The notes under the pieces: generated by a model
What the model was told of the DNA's origin: nothing
Seen by the model: only the letters and a program-made list of their open reading frames with translations
Databases searched by the model: none
Program-made: the position numbers and the translations under genes
Shown: piece after piece, positions 23,608 through 34,739 of the stretch
How positions within the stretch are numbered: position 1 is the first letter of the stretch
Layout: each line of letters starts with the position of its first letter
DNA from: Phanerochaete sordida
Lineage: Eukaryota; Basidiomycota; Agaricomycetes; Polyporales; Phanerochaetaceae
Length of the DNA stretch: 64,000 bases
Assembly (NCBI GenBank): GCA_019973155.2
Contig: BPQB01000014.1
Span: 550,469-614,468 of the forward strand
Direction: 5' to 3'

Positions 23608-25168
23608 CGCGCTTAGACTATTCCGCGCATGTGTGTGCTAGAATCTACTACGCTATGGCTTAATGAATACACTGCTTTCCTCGTCAACGTGCTCCAAACA
23701 GGCGAGCACCCGGCTCGTCTGCGCCCGGAGCGAACGCGCCATCCGCGCCATCACCCCCATCTCGCCAGCCCGCCAACCCTGCAGGCCCGCAGCGCGCGCG
23801 GCGAACAGCAGCACAGCACGCACCGCAGCGCCGTGATGCACGATGTGCGGATCGCGCCGCCCCGCACAGCAGCCTGCCCCCACGCTGCCGCACCCTGTGC
23901 CTGTGCCCGCCGCACGCTGCCGCCGGCAGCGATCGCGCGGCGCGCGGACGCGGGAGGGCAGGCGGACGGGGCTCCCATCGCTGATTGCGGCACCGCCCCC
24001 GCCCGCAGATGCTGCCTCGCCGCGGAGTTCTCGCGCGCCGTTGTGGCGCGGCCCCACGGCCCCCCGTGGCGGGGGCTCGCAGCCTCCAGGCGACGCTGTG
24101 CCCCGCGATGTGCGGTCGTCACAGTCCCCGCCGACGCAACGCAAGGCGGTCGGGCTGAGAACGATGGTGATGAAAAGGGGCGCGACAGCGCGAGTTGCCT
24201 GTGCGGCTCGCTCGTGCGCGGGCGTGCGTGATAGAGTGTTGGGCGGCGGTGGATGGCGGAGAGTAGGTTCTGCGCCACGCACCGCCGGGACATGCTGCCC
24301 GTGCGGCACCGCCAGCACTTTGGAGATGTGGATGCGTAGGCGGGGGCGGAGGTGTCGCTGTGCGCGGGTGGCGGGCGTAGGTGGCCGAGGTGTTGCTGTC
24401 AGGGACTGTGCCCCTCCCGTGGCGGCGCACACGAGGGCCGCCGTCGCCTCTGTCGCTTCTGGCTAGTGCGTCGCCCGTGGTGATAGACACGGAGGCGGTA
24501 CGCACGCCAGCTCACGATGAGTCGCATCCGCGGGACCCTTGATGTTCGCGCTGCCCTGCGTCCAGTCGGCCCAGGGCCCAGCGGCCGAGCCTGAGCTTGT
24601 GCACCGTGCGGCCGCGGCTCGCGCCCTTTTGCAGATCAGCGCAGACAGTGCTGCTGGCACACGCCGCGCAAGTAATCATCAAACCCTTTTATTTATTTAA
24701 CGCGGTCCATAAATACTGCAGGCGGCTGGTATCTACGACAATCTAGGCTACAATGGGTTGGACAGCTTCTTCGACGATGAGCGAAACGTTACAAGGGCAT
24801 TAGCAGGAGCGGGCCCAGCCGCGGCTGCGGCGAGCCCGCACATGCGTGCGCGGCGGGGGAGGTGACCTTTCACAACAATAGCCCAAAGCAAGACATGTAT
24901 GAAAGAGATCGGGGCGAAGGGGAAAGCGAGGCGACGTGTAAAACGATGGTACTATAAGCACAAGAAACGCCCGGGAGCGTCCAGTTGGAATATGATAGAA
25001 GCATAGAAAAAGAATATCCCGTCCAGAAGCCACACGTACATTGGAAAGTGGTAGATGAGAACCGAGTGCGTCGTCGTCGTGATGGTAGTATGCATTGCAG
25101 GCGCACAACCCGTGCCAGACGTCGTCGCTGCGCCGGTCGTCGTGTCGTGATGCTGGGGGCGGCAGCGG
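23608..25168. other. Intergenic, GC-rich
   Basis: Separates CBR1 from the convergent zinc-finger gene. The stretch 23690-24500 is very GC-rich and open in several frames on both strands, but has no domain, splice pattern or codon pattern I can support. The part after about 24680 is AT-richer and probably 3' UTR or spacer. Confidence 0.5.
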
Positions 25169-27880
25169 TTACATGACCAGGCTGCCGCTGTTCCAGGTGG
25201 CGTCGGGGTCGGGCTTGAGCGAGGACGAGGTGGACCCGTCGGACGCCTCGGGGGCATCGTCGCCGTTGGGGCGTATCTCCTTCTGGATCTTGCGGCACTC
25301 TGCGCCGCCCTCGGAGCGCACTGGCGGCGGGGCATCAGCATCAATGGCGACGGAGCCAGACGACGCGGTACTCACGGTGCCTGTTAAGCGCATCCATGCG
25401 GGCAAAGTTCTTCTTGCAGCCCTCGCAGGGATACGGGCGGATGTTGAGGTGCAGTTGCTCGTGGCGCTTGCAGTCGTGCTGGCGGGCGAAGCCCTTGCCG
25501 CAGCCGGGCCACTTGCACTGGTACGGCTTCTCCTCCGCGTGCGAGCGCAGGTGTCCCTTGAGGTTGAAGTGGCGCGTGAAGGTGCTGCCGCACCCCGGGA
25601 CAGGGCACGCGAAGTTCGCGGGCTGCTTGCGCCGCTTCTGGCTCGCGTCCGCCGTGCTCGGGGTCGTCACGTTCACCTTCGTGATCGTCATCGCCTCCTG
25701 GCCCACGCCGACCTGCATGTTGATCGCGGTGTCAAAGCCCATGGGCATGCCCAGCTCCGCACTCATCGGGTGCCGCGGGATGCCCATGCCCAGCTCAGGG
25801 CCTCCGGGGAGGGAAGGGTACCCCGGACGAGGGCTCGCACTGGGGCTGGGATACGGGCTCGCACGCGAGCTGCCGACAGCGTTCTGCCACCCGATGGGAC
25901 GTTCGCGAGAGCCAGACGACGAGCGTCGGTGGTGTCCTTGGCGGATGGAGGGGATCAGGGACTGAGTAGGGTGAAGGAACTGCTGTCGGCTGGCGTTGCG
26001 GATGAACTCCTGCGTTGACTGCCCCATTGGAGGGTAGAGCGACGACGGCGAGTAGCTTCGCAGATCCTCGGACCGCACCTGACGATGACCAAAGCCGCGC
26101 ATGCTGTCTGACTTGGCGCGCCGAAGGTCAGCTGCGCGGATGTCCGCGGACAAGAAGTCGTTGCCCATGGAGGAACCATACGACGGCGGGAGGTTAGTGT
26201 TCGGCGGACCAAAGGAGTTGTGCGGCTGGAGACGGCCGGGTGGTGCAAGCGTCTGGCCGAAGGTGGTCTGGTGGGCACCAGCCGACGAGGGCAACCGTTG
26301 CGTGCCCATCATCGGTGACGGCGATGGCGAGGACGAGCCAGGGCCTGGAAGGACGTCGTTCATGTTCACGGTGGTGGACATAGGCGCGGTATCCCAAGTT
26401 GGAGGGCGAAGAGAGGTATCGGAGAGGCTGCGACTGCGAGCAAGGGGTACCTGGGGGATGAGGAAGTTTGGGCCTGGGCGAGATCGTGCAGGAGGTGATG
26501 ATGAGTCCTGGGGGATAGGTGTGTAGGACATCCCCGGCGAGGAGTGATTTGATCCGGGATAGAAAGGCTGAGACTGATCGGGGTATTGAGATGCAGACGC
26601 CATGGACTGATTGGCCGTCGCTGCAGCGAGATGTTGCGGCTGATCCCAGCTTTGCTGGTTGTTCTCCTGCGTGTTCCCTGAAACGCCAGACAGGATCAGC
26701 GACAGGTCAATGAGATTCCCAGGGACGCAGGAGAGGGAAGGGTAGGTGCATAGCAACAAAGCAAATCGCTTTGCACTTTATACCGATGTGCGGCGGCGGA
26801 GGTGCATCCTCCGATGTCGACGCCCGTCAGCTGGGCGCGGACGCTACGGTAGGCCGACACGGGCGTCACGCCTAGGACGTGACGGTCACACCGGTGACAC
26901 GGAACCCGACGCTAGGGGCTGCCTTCGCGTTATGCCCGCGAGCAGATCCGCAGCGTCGAGAGGCACAACGGAAGGAGGGGCCAAACACAAGGGCGAAAGC
27001 GGGACACAGAAAGCGAGTGCGAGGACATACCTTGCTGTAGGAATGCGACGTTCTGCGTGACTCCGCCGCCACCGCTGATGGGCGTCGCGGGAACGATATG
27101 CAGCTGGGGCCCAGTCAGCATGCCGTCGCCGTCCGGAGCGTTGATCGTCGGCGGCTCGTCGTGCACCGTCGTCGCAGGACTTGCGATGTCCGGGATAACG
27201 AGCTGAGGAGGAGAGTGTGCCTTCTGCTGCGCGGGTGGCGAACGCCTATCCTGGGGAAGCTGAGAGCTCGACCAGCTCGGTGACTCGAAGTGCATGCTCT
27301 CGAAGTTCTGCGTGAAGTCATTCAGCGGTGGGGAGTTCGGGGGCATGTAGGACGAAGAAGAGGATGCCCTGGAGCGATGGTCGTCGTCTGCGCCGTTACT
27401 GGATGCGGGCGAGGGGTGATCGTAAGCGGAGGGCGATGGGGCGTTCTCGTAGGAAGGTGGCGTAATCGAGACAGAGACCTGCGGGTTCGCTGAGTCCAAC
27501 GCTGACATGTAATGCCCGTCGAAGGAGAGGAGACCGGATGGGTCTGGAACGTCGTATTCGGCGGGGTCGTACTCTTCTGTTATCGAGATGCCGGACGGGT
27601 TATCCTCGAACAACGCCAGCGCGTCGGGATCGTCTGCGTTGTCGAAGGTGGGTAGGTCTGAAAGCACCGAGTAGGGAGAGTTTTGATAGGAACCGTTGTA
27701 CGAGGGTGTATGAGGAAAGTGCCCGCTGTCCTGCTGGTAGTCCTGATCGAACGCGAAGGAGTCGACGAGGTAGGGCGACTCGGAGTGGTTTATGTCAAAG
27801 TGCGCGGAAGCAGAGGACGAAGGCTGAAAGTCGTGCTGTTCCTGTATGTAAGGAGACGACGAGACGAGTAGGGGATCCAT
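25169..27880 (-). CDS. CRZ1: C2H2 zinc-finger transcription factor, CRZ1-like
   Basis: Predicted 767 aa, exons 27880-27031, 26677-25376 and 25320-25169. About 630 residues of low-complexity Ser/Pro/Asn/Gln-rich sequence precede three adjacent zinc fingers: CPVPGCGSTFTRHFNLKGH, CKWPGCGKGFARQHDCKRH and CEGCKKNFARMDALNRH. The last finger runs across the 55-nt second intron into LRSEGGAEC, and a 50-residue tail ends GSLVM. Finger order and linkers match the calcineurin-responsive factor Crz1/CrzA. In fungi calcineurin dephosphorylates it and it enters the nucleus to activate Ca2+ and cell-wall stress genes. PQLVIP and PNFLIP resemble calcineurin docking sites only loosely. The first intron, 353 nt, is long and might hide a small exon. 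Assignment to CRZ1 rests on the fingers alone. Confidence 0.82.
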
Positions 27881-29237
27881 ATTCGCCAGGGCTGTGATTT
27901 ATGATACTTTGAGGGAGAGGGGATGATGCCGATTGTTTGGCAAAGGCGGGGCTGGTATAAGTGTCGAATTATAATATAACTGACAGGTTATCCGAGATGG
28001 CCAGAGGAATTTGGGAGACGGTACACTTGCGCGAGGCTGTGGTCGAAGTGAGAGGGACTAACCGCCTCAGCACGCACGCCAAAACCGGCGAGCAAACAGG
28101 AGCTTACGAAATCGCCCTAATTAGATCAGCCAGCTTCAAGCTCCGCTTACTCACCATCGCCGACAGCCCCGCCGCCGTCCGCCCCATCGACGAAATTCAC
28201 AAAAATATTCGAACGTCGTCGCTGACGTCGTGCGGGCAGACAGCCAGAAATCCTGCGCATGACGCAGGCGGTGCATGCTCTGCTACTCGAAACACTGCCC
28301 CCAGCCTTGAGGCGATGCCCACGCTGCCGGCGCCTGCACGCGGCTGCCCGGAAGTTAGCCGGCCACGTGCGGGAGGACGACTGGGACAGAGGGACTAGAG
28401 TCTGGCCTCCCCTCCCGAAGCACGCTTGGACATTGCCCCCGTCCACCGACGCATCCGTCGCCCGCGCACAAGCATCCACCGTCTGCTTCAGAATACGCAC
28501 TAGCACGCCCAGAGCTCGGAAGAAGCGTTTCAGCCGCGATGTCTTTCCCTGCATCCCTTCGTATCATGCGTATCACTCCTAACCAGCAGGCCGACCCCGA
28601 GCCGATAAACTCTCTCCAGGGCTGACCCTCGAGGTCAATGTTTGGCCTCCAACGAGCGGAAACAAATGCCGCATAGCAACAAAGCTGTCGGCCTCCATCA
28701 GCCCCTCCTGCTCGAGGCTGCCCGGAACACGAACCTTCTCTCAGTCGGCATCGAACGGTAACAACTCATCATGATATCTGCGCGCTTTGCGACCACAAAC
28801 CACCGCTCGCGAGCCTCCGCGCGTTGCGCCGCTTCCGCTGCTGCTGCGGCGGCGGACCAGCATCGGGATTGACGTATTCCGCACAGCACTCATTAGAGGT
28901 GCACAACTGTAAACGGCTTCCTGGATTTCGAGAAGGCGGGGCAGAAAACATAGCCCTCCCCGCCGGCAAGTGGCTCGCTTCCGGGATACGAACTGCCCCT
29001 TGTACTCTCGCCAGTACGCTCCTGCCCTGGTGTTCCCGACCTGTCTCTGTCCGCGGAGGACTGCGGCTCCTCCAGCCCGCGAGTATCACTGATAGCGGAT
29101 GGCACTGCATTCATTGTGCCCTTTCGGTCCGCCCGAGCTGTATATTGCTTGATGCCACGACACTGGCGTCGCAGGGATGACATGGGCTTTACGTACGCGC
29201 GCGAACTTCCGTCGCGCACGCTGCCAGAAGCTTGGGC
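27881..29237. other. Intergenic, no supported gene
   Basis: Presumably contains the CRZ1-like promoter near 27900-28000. Open frames at 28147-28582 are GC-driven and carry no recognisable motif. Confidence 0.5.
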
Positions 29238-29296
29238 AGGACCCCTGAAAGCGCCGGTAGAGGCTGGCCGAAATCTGGTCGATTTGGAGGGGTCCA

Positions 29297-29409
29297 TGTC
29301 CGGATGAGTTTGTGTCAGATTTGTCCGGATCCGTATCGGCCTCGCCAAAGTCGCGATTTTTCGTCCGGATGCGCCGGCCAGCCTAATTTTCGCCAAAAAA
29401 TATCCGGAT
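29297..29409. repeat. Left subterminal TCCGGA motif array
   Basis: Motif copies at 29297-29305, 29322-29330, 29362-29370 and 29402-29409, mostly TGTCCGGAT with small variants. They lie just inside the left terminal repeat and are candidate transposase-binding sites. Confidence 0.65.
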
Positions 29410-30457
29410 GGCTCGGATAAATCTCGATTTTTCTTCTAGGGCCCTGCGGGGCCGATGCAGCGACGAGAACAACGAATTCACACAGAAAAGGAGCCTTTGA
29501 ACGCACCAAAACAATTTAGAACGCAGCCGTCTAGCATCTCGGCGGCGAGTATATATGTATCACGCGCGGAAGTGCGCTCGGTCGCGCCAGTACGCGTACG
29601 GGACGGCGCTGCTTGTGAATCTGACAGAGACAGATAGGTGCGTCCAATCTTATCGCTGCTTCGTTAACGTTTCTTTCACTCACATTTTGGACACAGCGTA
29701 GGTACGTTCAATTGTCAGTGAATTAGGCTGAGTCCACACTACGGAATACGGATAAGTAATCCTTGTTCAAGATAGTATGTCGCTCGTGCTCATTACCATG
29801 CTACTGACCTGACCGTACGATTATTGCGCGACAAGATCATAACTCAAGTCCACTTCTGCACTGCACTACGGCGACCTGCCGCCAGCGCGCCCAGTCACGC
29901 AAAAGACTATACAAAACTCATGCCTGCGACGACGACGGTGATCGTGGGCACTGGGGCCGTCGAGAGCACAGTGACCGCCACTCGTTCGAAATCGCGCGTC
30001 ATCTGGCCGCCGCGCCCTGCTCGTCAAGGCGTTCGCCAATGCTCAGCGCGTACCTTCGCGTCATATCGCCCCCTACTCTAATGTCCGATGCCGCGACACC
30101 TCTTTGCTAGCGCCTCCAAGTGAGTGAGCATGCCATAGTAAGTCAGACCGCTTTACTGAGATGGTGTGTACCGCAATGCCCCAGTCTATTGGCGATGCAG
30201 GCTCGTCCGGCACAGTGACAATTCTGCGGCAATGTCAACAGCCTCCCACGGCGCCGCCGCTGAATGGCTGATGGGAGTAATCTGTGATATTCCACATAAT
30301 CAGAGACGTATTTGGCTTCTTAGCGGGAACGTCTAACGGCTCAGACACTGAGCGCAAAACCAATCGCACTGTATCTAGGGTTTTGGCCCCGATTCCTACC
30401 TGTCTCGGCTTCAGACATGCTATATATGGACCTTGGTTACCCGCTGCCGACAGTCAT

Positions 30458-30596
30458 TGTCCGGATGGCCGGCCAGCCCCTTCACTTTCTCGACCAACAT
30501 GTCCGGATATTCGGCCAACCTTCGACCGCAAAGGCGAGCAAGATGTCCGGATTTCGGAGCGGCCTTCGGCCGCATTTCACCAAATCCTGTCCGGAT
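30458..30596. repeat. Right subterminal TCCGGA motif array
   Basis: Four exact TGTCCGGAT copies at 30458, 30500, 30544 and 30588, spaced 42-44 bases apart. They mirror the left array. Confidence 0.7.
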
Positions 30597-30641
30597 GAGT
30601 GGGCCAGCCTTTACCGGCGCTTTCAGGGGTCCTGCTTGGGC

Positions 30642-33600
30642 TCAGTGCTCCTCGCGCTGCGGACGCGCGTGCGAAGATGTCCGCAGATCGTTCGCAGTGG
30701 GAGAAGATGGTGCGCTGGGGCCACCCGTGCGCCGCGGCGGGAACGGACTCGCACCTGGCGAGGGCAACGCAGCTCATCAAACACCGCCCGCTGTCAGTCG
30801 CCTAATCACAATCAGTGAGCATCATCAGGGATCTCACGCTTCAGCCTCACGGAATACGCTAAACCCTACTGCGATAGGAGAGCCTGTTGCCAAGCGCGCC
30901 ACAAAGCCCAATTACTTCTGTCTCGGTCGATGATTGCGCGGCGCAGCGAACGTCGCTGGTGCGGCCCTTTGAAAGATGGTACAGGAGCCACGTCTTCATT
31001 TCCTTGCTTTGGAACTGACGAACTCGCTTCGCAGGCCTGCATTTGTCATCTGTCATTGTTTGGAAAGCGTGTCAGGGTGCTTCATTGAACGGTCCTTCGG
31101 GACATCACAGCCGGACGAAGTCTCCTCCTCACCGTCCCTCATCACTGCCGTTGCCAGGGTGTATTTCGAAAACCAGCTGCCATATTTGTGTCCAACTGGC
31201 ACCGGTTGCCCAACGACCACGTCTCAGACGCCACAGGAATGAAGCTCCCTGGGTCGGAATGTCCCTGACATATAGGGAATAATCATCGCAGCAGAAGTGC
31301 TTCCTACAGAGCCTCGCGGATTGCTGGACCTACACATAGCTGATGCAATATCGCCTGCTGCGCCCGACGCCCTTGAGATGTCACACGGGGTCATCTTCGG
31401 ATGCATAATCCCAAACTGTAAGCGTTGCAGTCTAGTGGCATTCGTACAACCACTGACAGGTCCGTTCCGCGGCGTCATAAAGGCTCTCAGCTGCGGTCGG
31501 AGGTGCTAGACGGTCGTCCACGTTGCTGAGCCGCCGTTTGCCAGCGTCGGACTTGCCTCAACCGCCAGCTCACTGTACCCACGACGCACCTCTTCCGAGC
31601 ACCTTGATTAATGCAAACTCTCTGTCGAACCTGCTACTCGCGCCCACAGCCAAAGTTGTGTTGCTACCAAAGCTTCCGCCGTCGGCGTCGCATCATGCAC
31701 TAGCGTCGATTCGGCAGAGGCAATCATCGCATGCACGCCAGGTTCGCGTAAGTTCGTATCTCTGTTACCAATGCCAGACTGACTGACTGCCGGTCGTCCA
31801 GTTTCGCATACTCGTGTATGCAGAGCGTATGGTCCAGCACTGCGCCATCACCGCGCTCAACCCTGTCTGCTACGCGAACTGTTAGCGGATCGTTTCGCGG
31901 CCGCTCTTGGCTTTCCTCGGCGAAGCGCTTCCTCCCCCGCACGCACACGGTCGACCGCAACATACTGTGTCCGTCACCACAGTATACGGGCGGATAGACC
32001 CCGCGCAGGCCGGTCACTAGAGCGCCAGCTCCGCTGGCGCTGCTCCTGCGCCATCGTGGCGGGACGCGCCGGGGGCGGTGCTTTGGTACCACCGACAGCT
32101 AGAGCTGCGTGCCCTCGAGCCTATTCCTCCGGGCTGTGGAGCACCGGCGGGGCCAACGCGTCGCACATGCCGCCACCGGACTCGCCACCGCTCCTCGGGA
32201 TCGTAGGCCTGATTTTCACCGGGTTGGCAGGCGAGAGGACGTGCGTAGCTGGGCGCGAGCGACCCTGAGAAACCGCCCAATTTTCACCGCCGAGGCAGAG
32301 CATGGACCGCCTCCGAAGACCTTCTCCACTGCTTGTCGTGCGCCCGAATTTCTCGGGGCTCCCAGCTGCATCCCATATACCTTTCCTAGTTGCAGGGCAC
32401 CGCAAGGCGTCGTCCTCATCCTTGTCCCTCCCCAGCTTCTGTCTCCCTGCTATCGGTGGTATCGGTGCATGGTGCCACACTCCTGCTCTGTCCGACACCA
32501 TCCACTGGACCAGAGTACACTTTCCACGGTGACTTCGGGGCTTGCAAACCTATTGGCCTCGAGCTACGTGCTTCCCGGAGGGTACGCACCACGTCGCCTG
32601 ACTAGCCTGGCGGCGGCGCCTACCGCCATCCCGTCATCGTCGCAAACCTTGCGGCCATGTGTACACGAGCCGCGGGCCTCCCACGCTTTTGTCCCGCCCG
32701 CCCTTGTTGCCTGTCGGTGCTCCAGCTTCTCCAGGGCCAGCATGCTTCCCCGCCGCGCCGCTGCGGACAGGGCGCCCTGATGGTTCGGACGCTGTAGGCC
32801 CTTCACGGGGCCGCGTGGCTTCCGCGTGCGTAGCGTCCTAGGAAGTGCAAACCGGTGCTGCGCCTTCTCCTCGCCTGCGTGCACCGCCTGCCGTTGTCCT
32901 CGATGCTGTCAATGGGCCGTCGTGCACGCCGATCCCAGCCTGTGCTGCGTCATTCTCGGGGCGCGGCGCCGGCGGGAGCCAGGACGCCCCGCCGCCTGTT
33001 ATCACCGCATCGCGAACCTTGCCCTCCTAGGCCAGGGCGGCGCGTTCATAGGATGTCAAGCGGGCGCAACAGCCACGGCGTGGTCTGCGCCAGGCACGCA
33101 ACCTTGGCTTTGTGTACGTGCAATACATGTGTAAACAGAGCGGGTGCCCACTGCCCACTACGTGTACCAAGGGAAACTTCAGTTGATTTCCTCCGTTGAT
33201 TGATGTCGCGCGCAGGGCGGATATGCGGACGCGATTGCCTCCGCTGTCAGGCACAGGGAAACGACGTGCCCCTCGGGCGCTGTTGCCACGAACACGAACA
33301 AAGCTGCTGGAGCGATCGCTGTCATTCAATCGAGCGCATCGGGGATGTCGCTGACGACCGTTCGGAGGCGGTGCAGATGCACGAGGCGTTTGGGCAGGTG
33401 TGTCCTTGACATTGTGCCTGCATCCTTGCGCAGTTCGCACGACCTCGAGACCGAGCATCCGAGACATCTCAGATTCCCCTGCCAACCCCTCCCATCATCG
33501 GTCAGCATCGAATCGTTTTTCGGCGCGCGGAGGTGCTCGTGAGGTCCAGGCTCTCTTCTCTGCTGGAGATACCTCCCGACGATGCGATCGCTCAATCGTG

Positions 33601-34315
33601 ACGCAGAGAATGACATTGCGACAGATGCGACTCGGACGGCTCTCGAACGATGGTCAAACCAGCTGCCACGACCAGCCGTTCGCCGTTCTGCATCCAGGCC
33701 ATCCAACAGCACGTCTCGCGTACACTCTATTCCCCGCTAATCGCTGCCGGCATAGCATGAAACGGGGCCAGTACCGCGGACAAAGGGCCGTGGAGCCTCC
33801 TCTTATGCCCCATCATGATGAACAAGATCCCACAAACGCACCCCAGCCGACACCGCCTCGCCAGCTGTTGCCGCCACTCCCGCGTTCGTTTGGGACACCC
33901 ACCTTGTCCCACAGAGGGCGCGCGTGTGGACGCCTGCCGCGGCGCCAGCTCGACACGTGCCGCGACGCTGATGTCGCCCGTTATGTCCTGGAGAGTGCGA
34001 ACCCGACCTCGGCATCGCAGCATCGCGGCGCGTCGGCGACCACGCGCTCCATATGATTGTTGCGCACGTAACCGACGCATGATGCTAGGGCTGCGCGATC
34101 GTAGGGACAGTAGCAGGTATACGAACTTGACGAACAGGCGAGAACCGGATTCGGGAGTCTTGTACCGCGTCGGTGCTTACGGCCGTGCGATACATGCCAG
34201 AAGATTTTTTCAGCTATGCTACCACTCCTGCCTATAGGGTAAGAACCTGCGTAGCGTAAAAGGTGAGTTGATCATGAATATATTCATATGCTTCCTTCTG
34301 AGCTTGGTTTGCTAG
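30642..34315. other. Gene-poor stretch
   Basis: No gene supported. Open frames of 200 or more codons (for example 32109-32780 and 33400-34056) overlap frames on other strands, lack domains and have no consistent splice model. The region may contain decayed genes or old transposon DNA that I cannot identify. Confidence 0.45.
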
Positions 34316-34739
34316 GTGCGAATCACAGATATCAACGCCACACAATCCATCGAAGACAACTCGCCACCTTTTTGGGTATCAGAGCCGATGTGGCGAAGGT
34401 CTATTTGGGTCTTGTCCTGCATCAACGCCGTGGTCATCAGCGTTTGGAGCGTGGTTCACTCCTACCTGTCGGCCCGGCAGGCTTCGCTCCTTCACCGATG
34501 GTTTTATGTGGATGCCGGAAGCTCTCTTCTTCCCCGAGCTTCTTCTCATTGACATATTTATCCTCCTATCAATTTCAAAGGCGGAGAGCGTCATGCGTCA
34601 TGTACGAAGCGTGAAATATTTTGCAAATGGGACGAGCGAAAAATGCGGCTACGCTCTCTCGGCCGACTGCTCAGGTTGGGGTCTAAAACGAAAACATGGA
34701 CATGTAAGTTGCCTCCAGTTCAGCGTGCATTTTTTATAA
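34316..34739 (+). pseudogene. Relic of a basidiomycete multi-membrane-segment protein
   Basis: One frame (34316-34552) reads WRRSIWVLSCINAVVISVW, then a soluble stretch, and HRWFYV. The matching continuation ALFFPELLLIDIFILL, then ESVMRHVRSVKYFANG, is in another frame from 34506. Together they resemble the repeating pattern of a large basidiomycete membrane-protein family (a hydrophobic helix, then a W-x-x-x-x-PE segment), here broken by a frameshift near 34508 and lacking both ends. The family match is from memory of its pattern and is uncertain. Confidence 0.35.

Larger units (their letters stand above)
29238..30633. mobile_element. Non-autonomous DNA transposon, 8-bp target duplication
   Basis: A 1396-bp element with 32-bp terminal inverted repeats at 29238-29269 and 30602-30633 (one mismatch). 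The ends start AGGACCCCTGAAAGCGCC. It is flanked by a perfect 8-bp direct repeat GCTTGGGC at 29230-29237 and 30634-30641. Inside each end lie four copies of a TCCGGA-centred motif. No transposase is recognisable, so movement would need an enzyme supplied elsewhere. An 8-bp duplication fits hAT elements and also the Zisupton group of KDZ elements known in mushrooms; the ends alone do not decide. The near-perfect repeats and intact target duplication suggest a fairly recent insertion. Confidence 0.85.

Noticed and set aside
23653..24466. Two opposite open frames of 200 or more codons after CBR1
   Set aside because: High GC keeps several frames open; the translations are compositionally biased and lack domains, splice signals and a family pattern.
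32109..34056. Open frames of 218 and 223 codons in the gene-poor stretch
   Set aside because: They overlap frames on other strands, have mixed composition and no recognisable motif.
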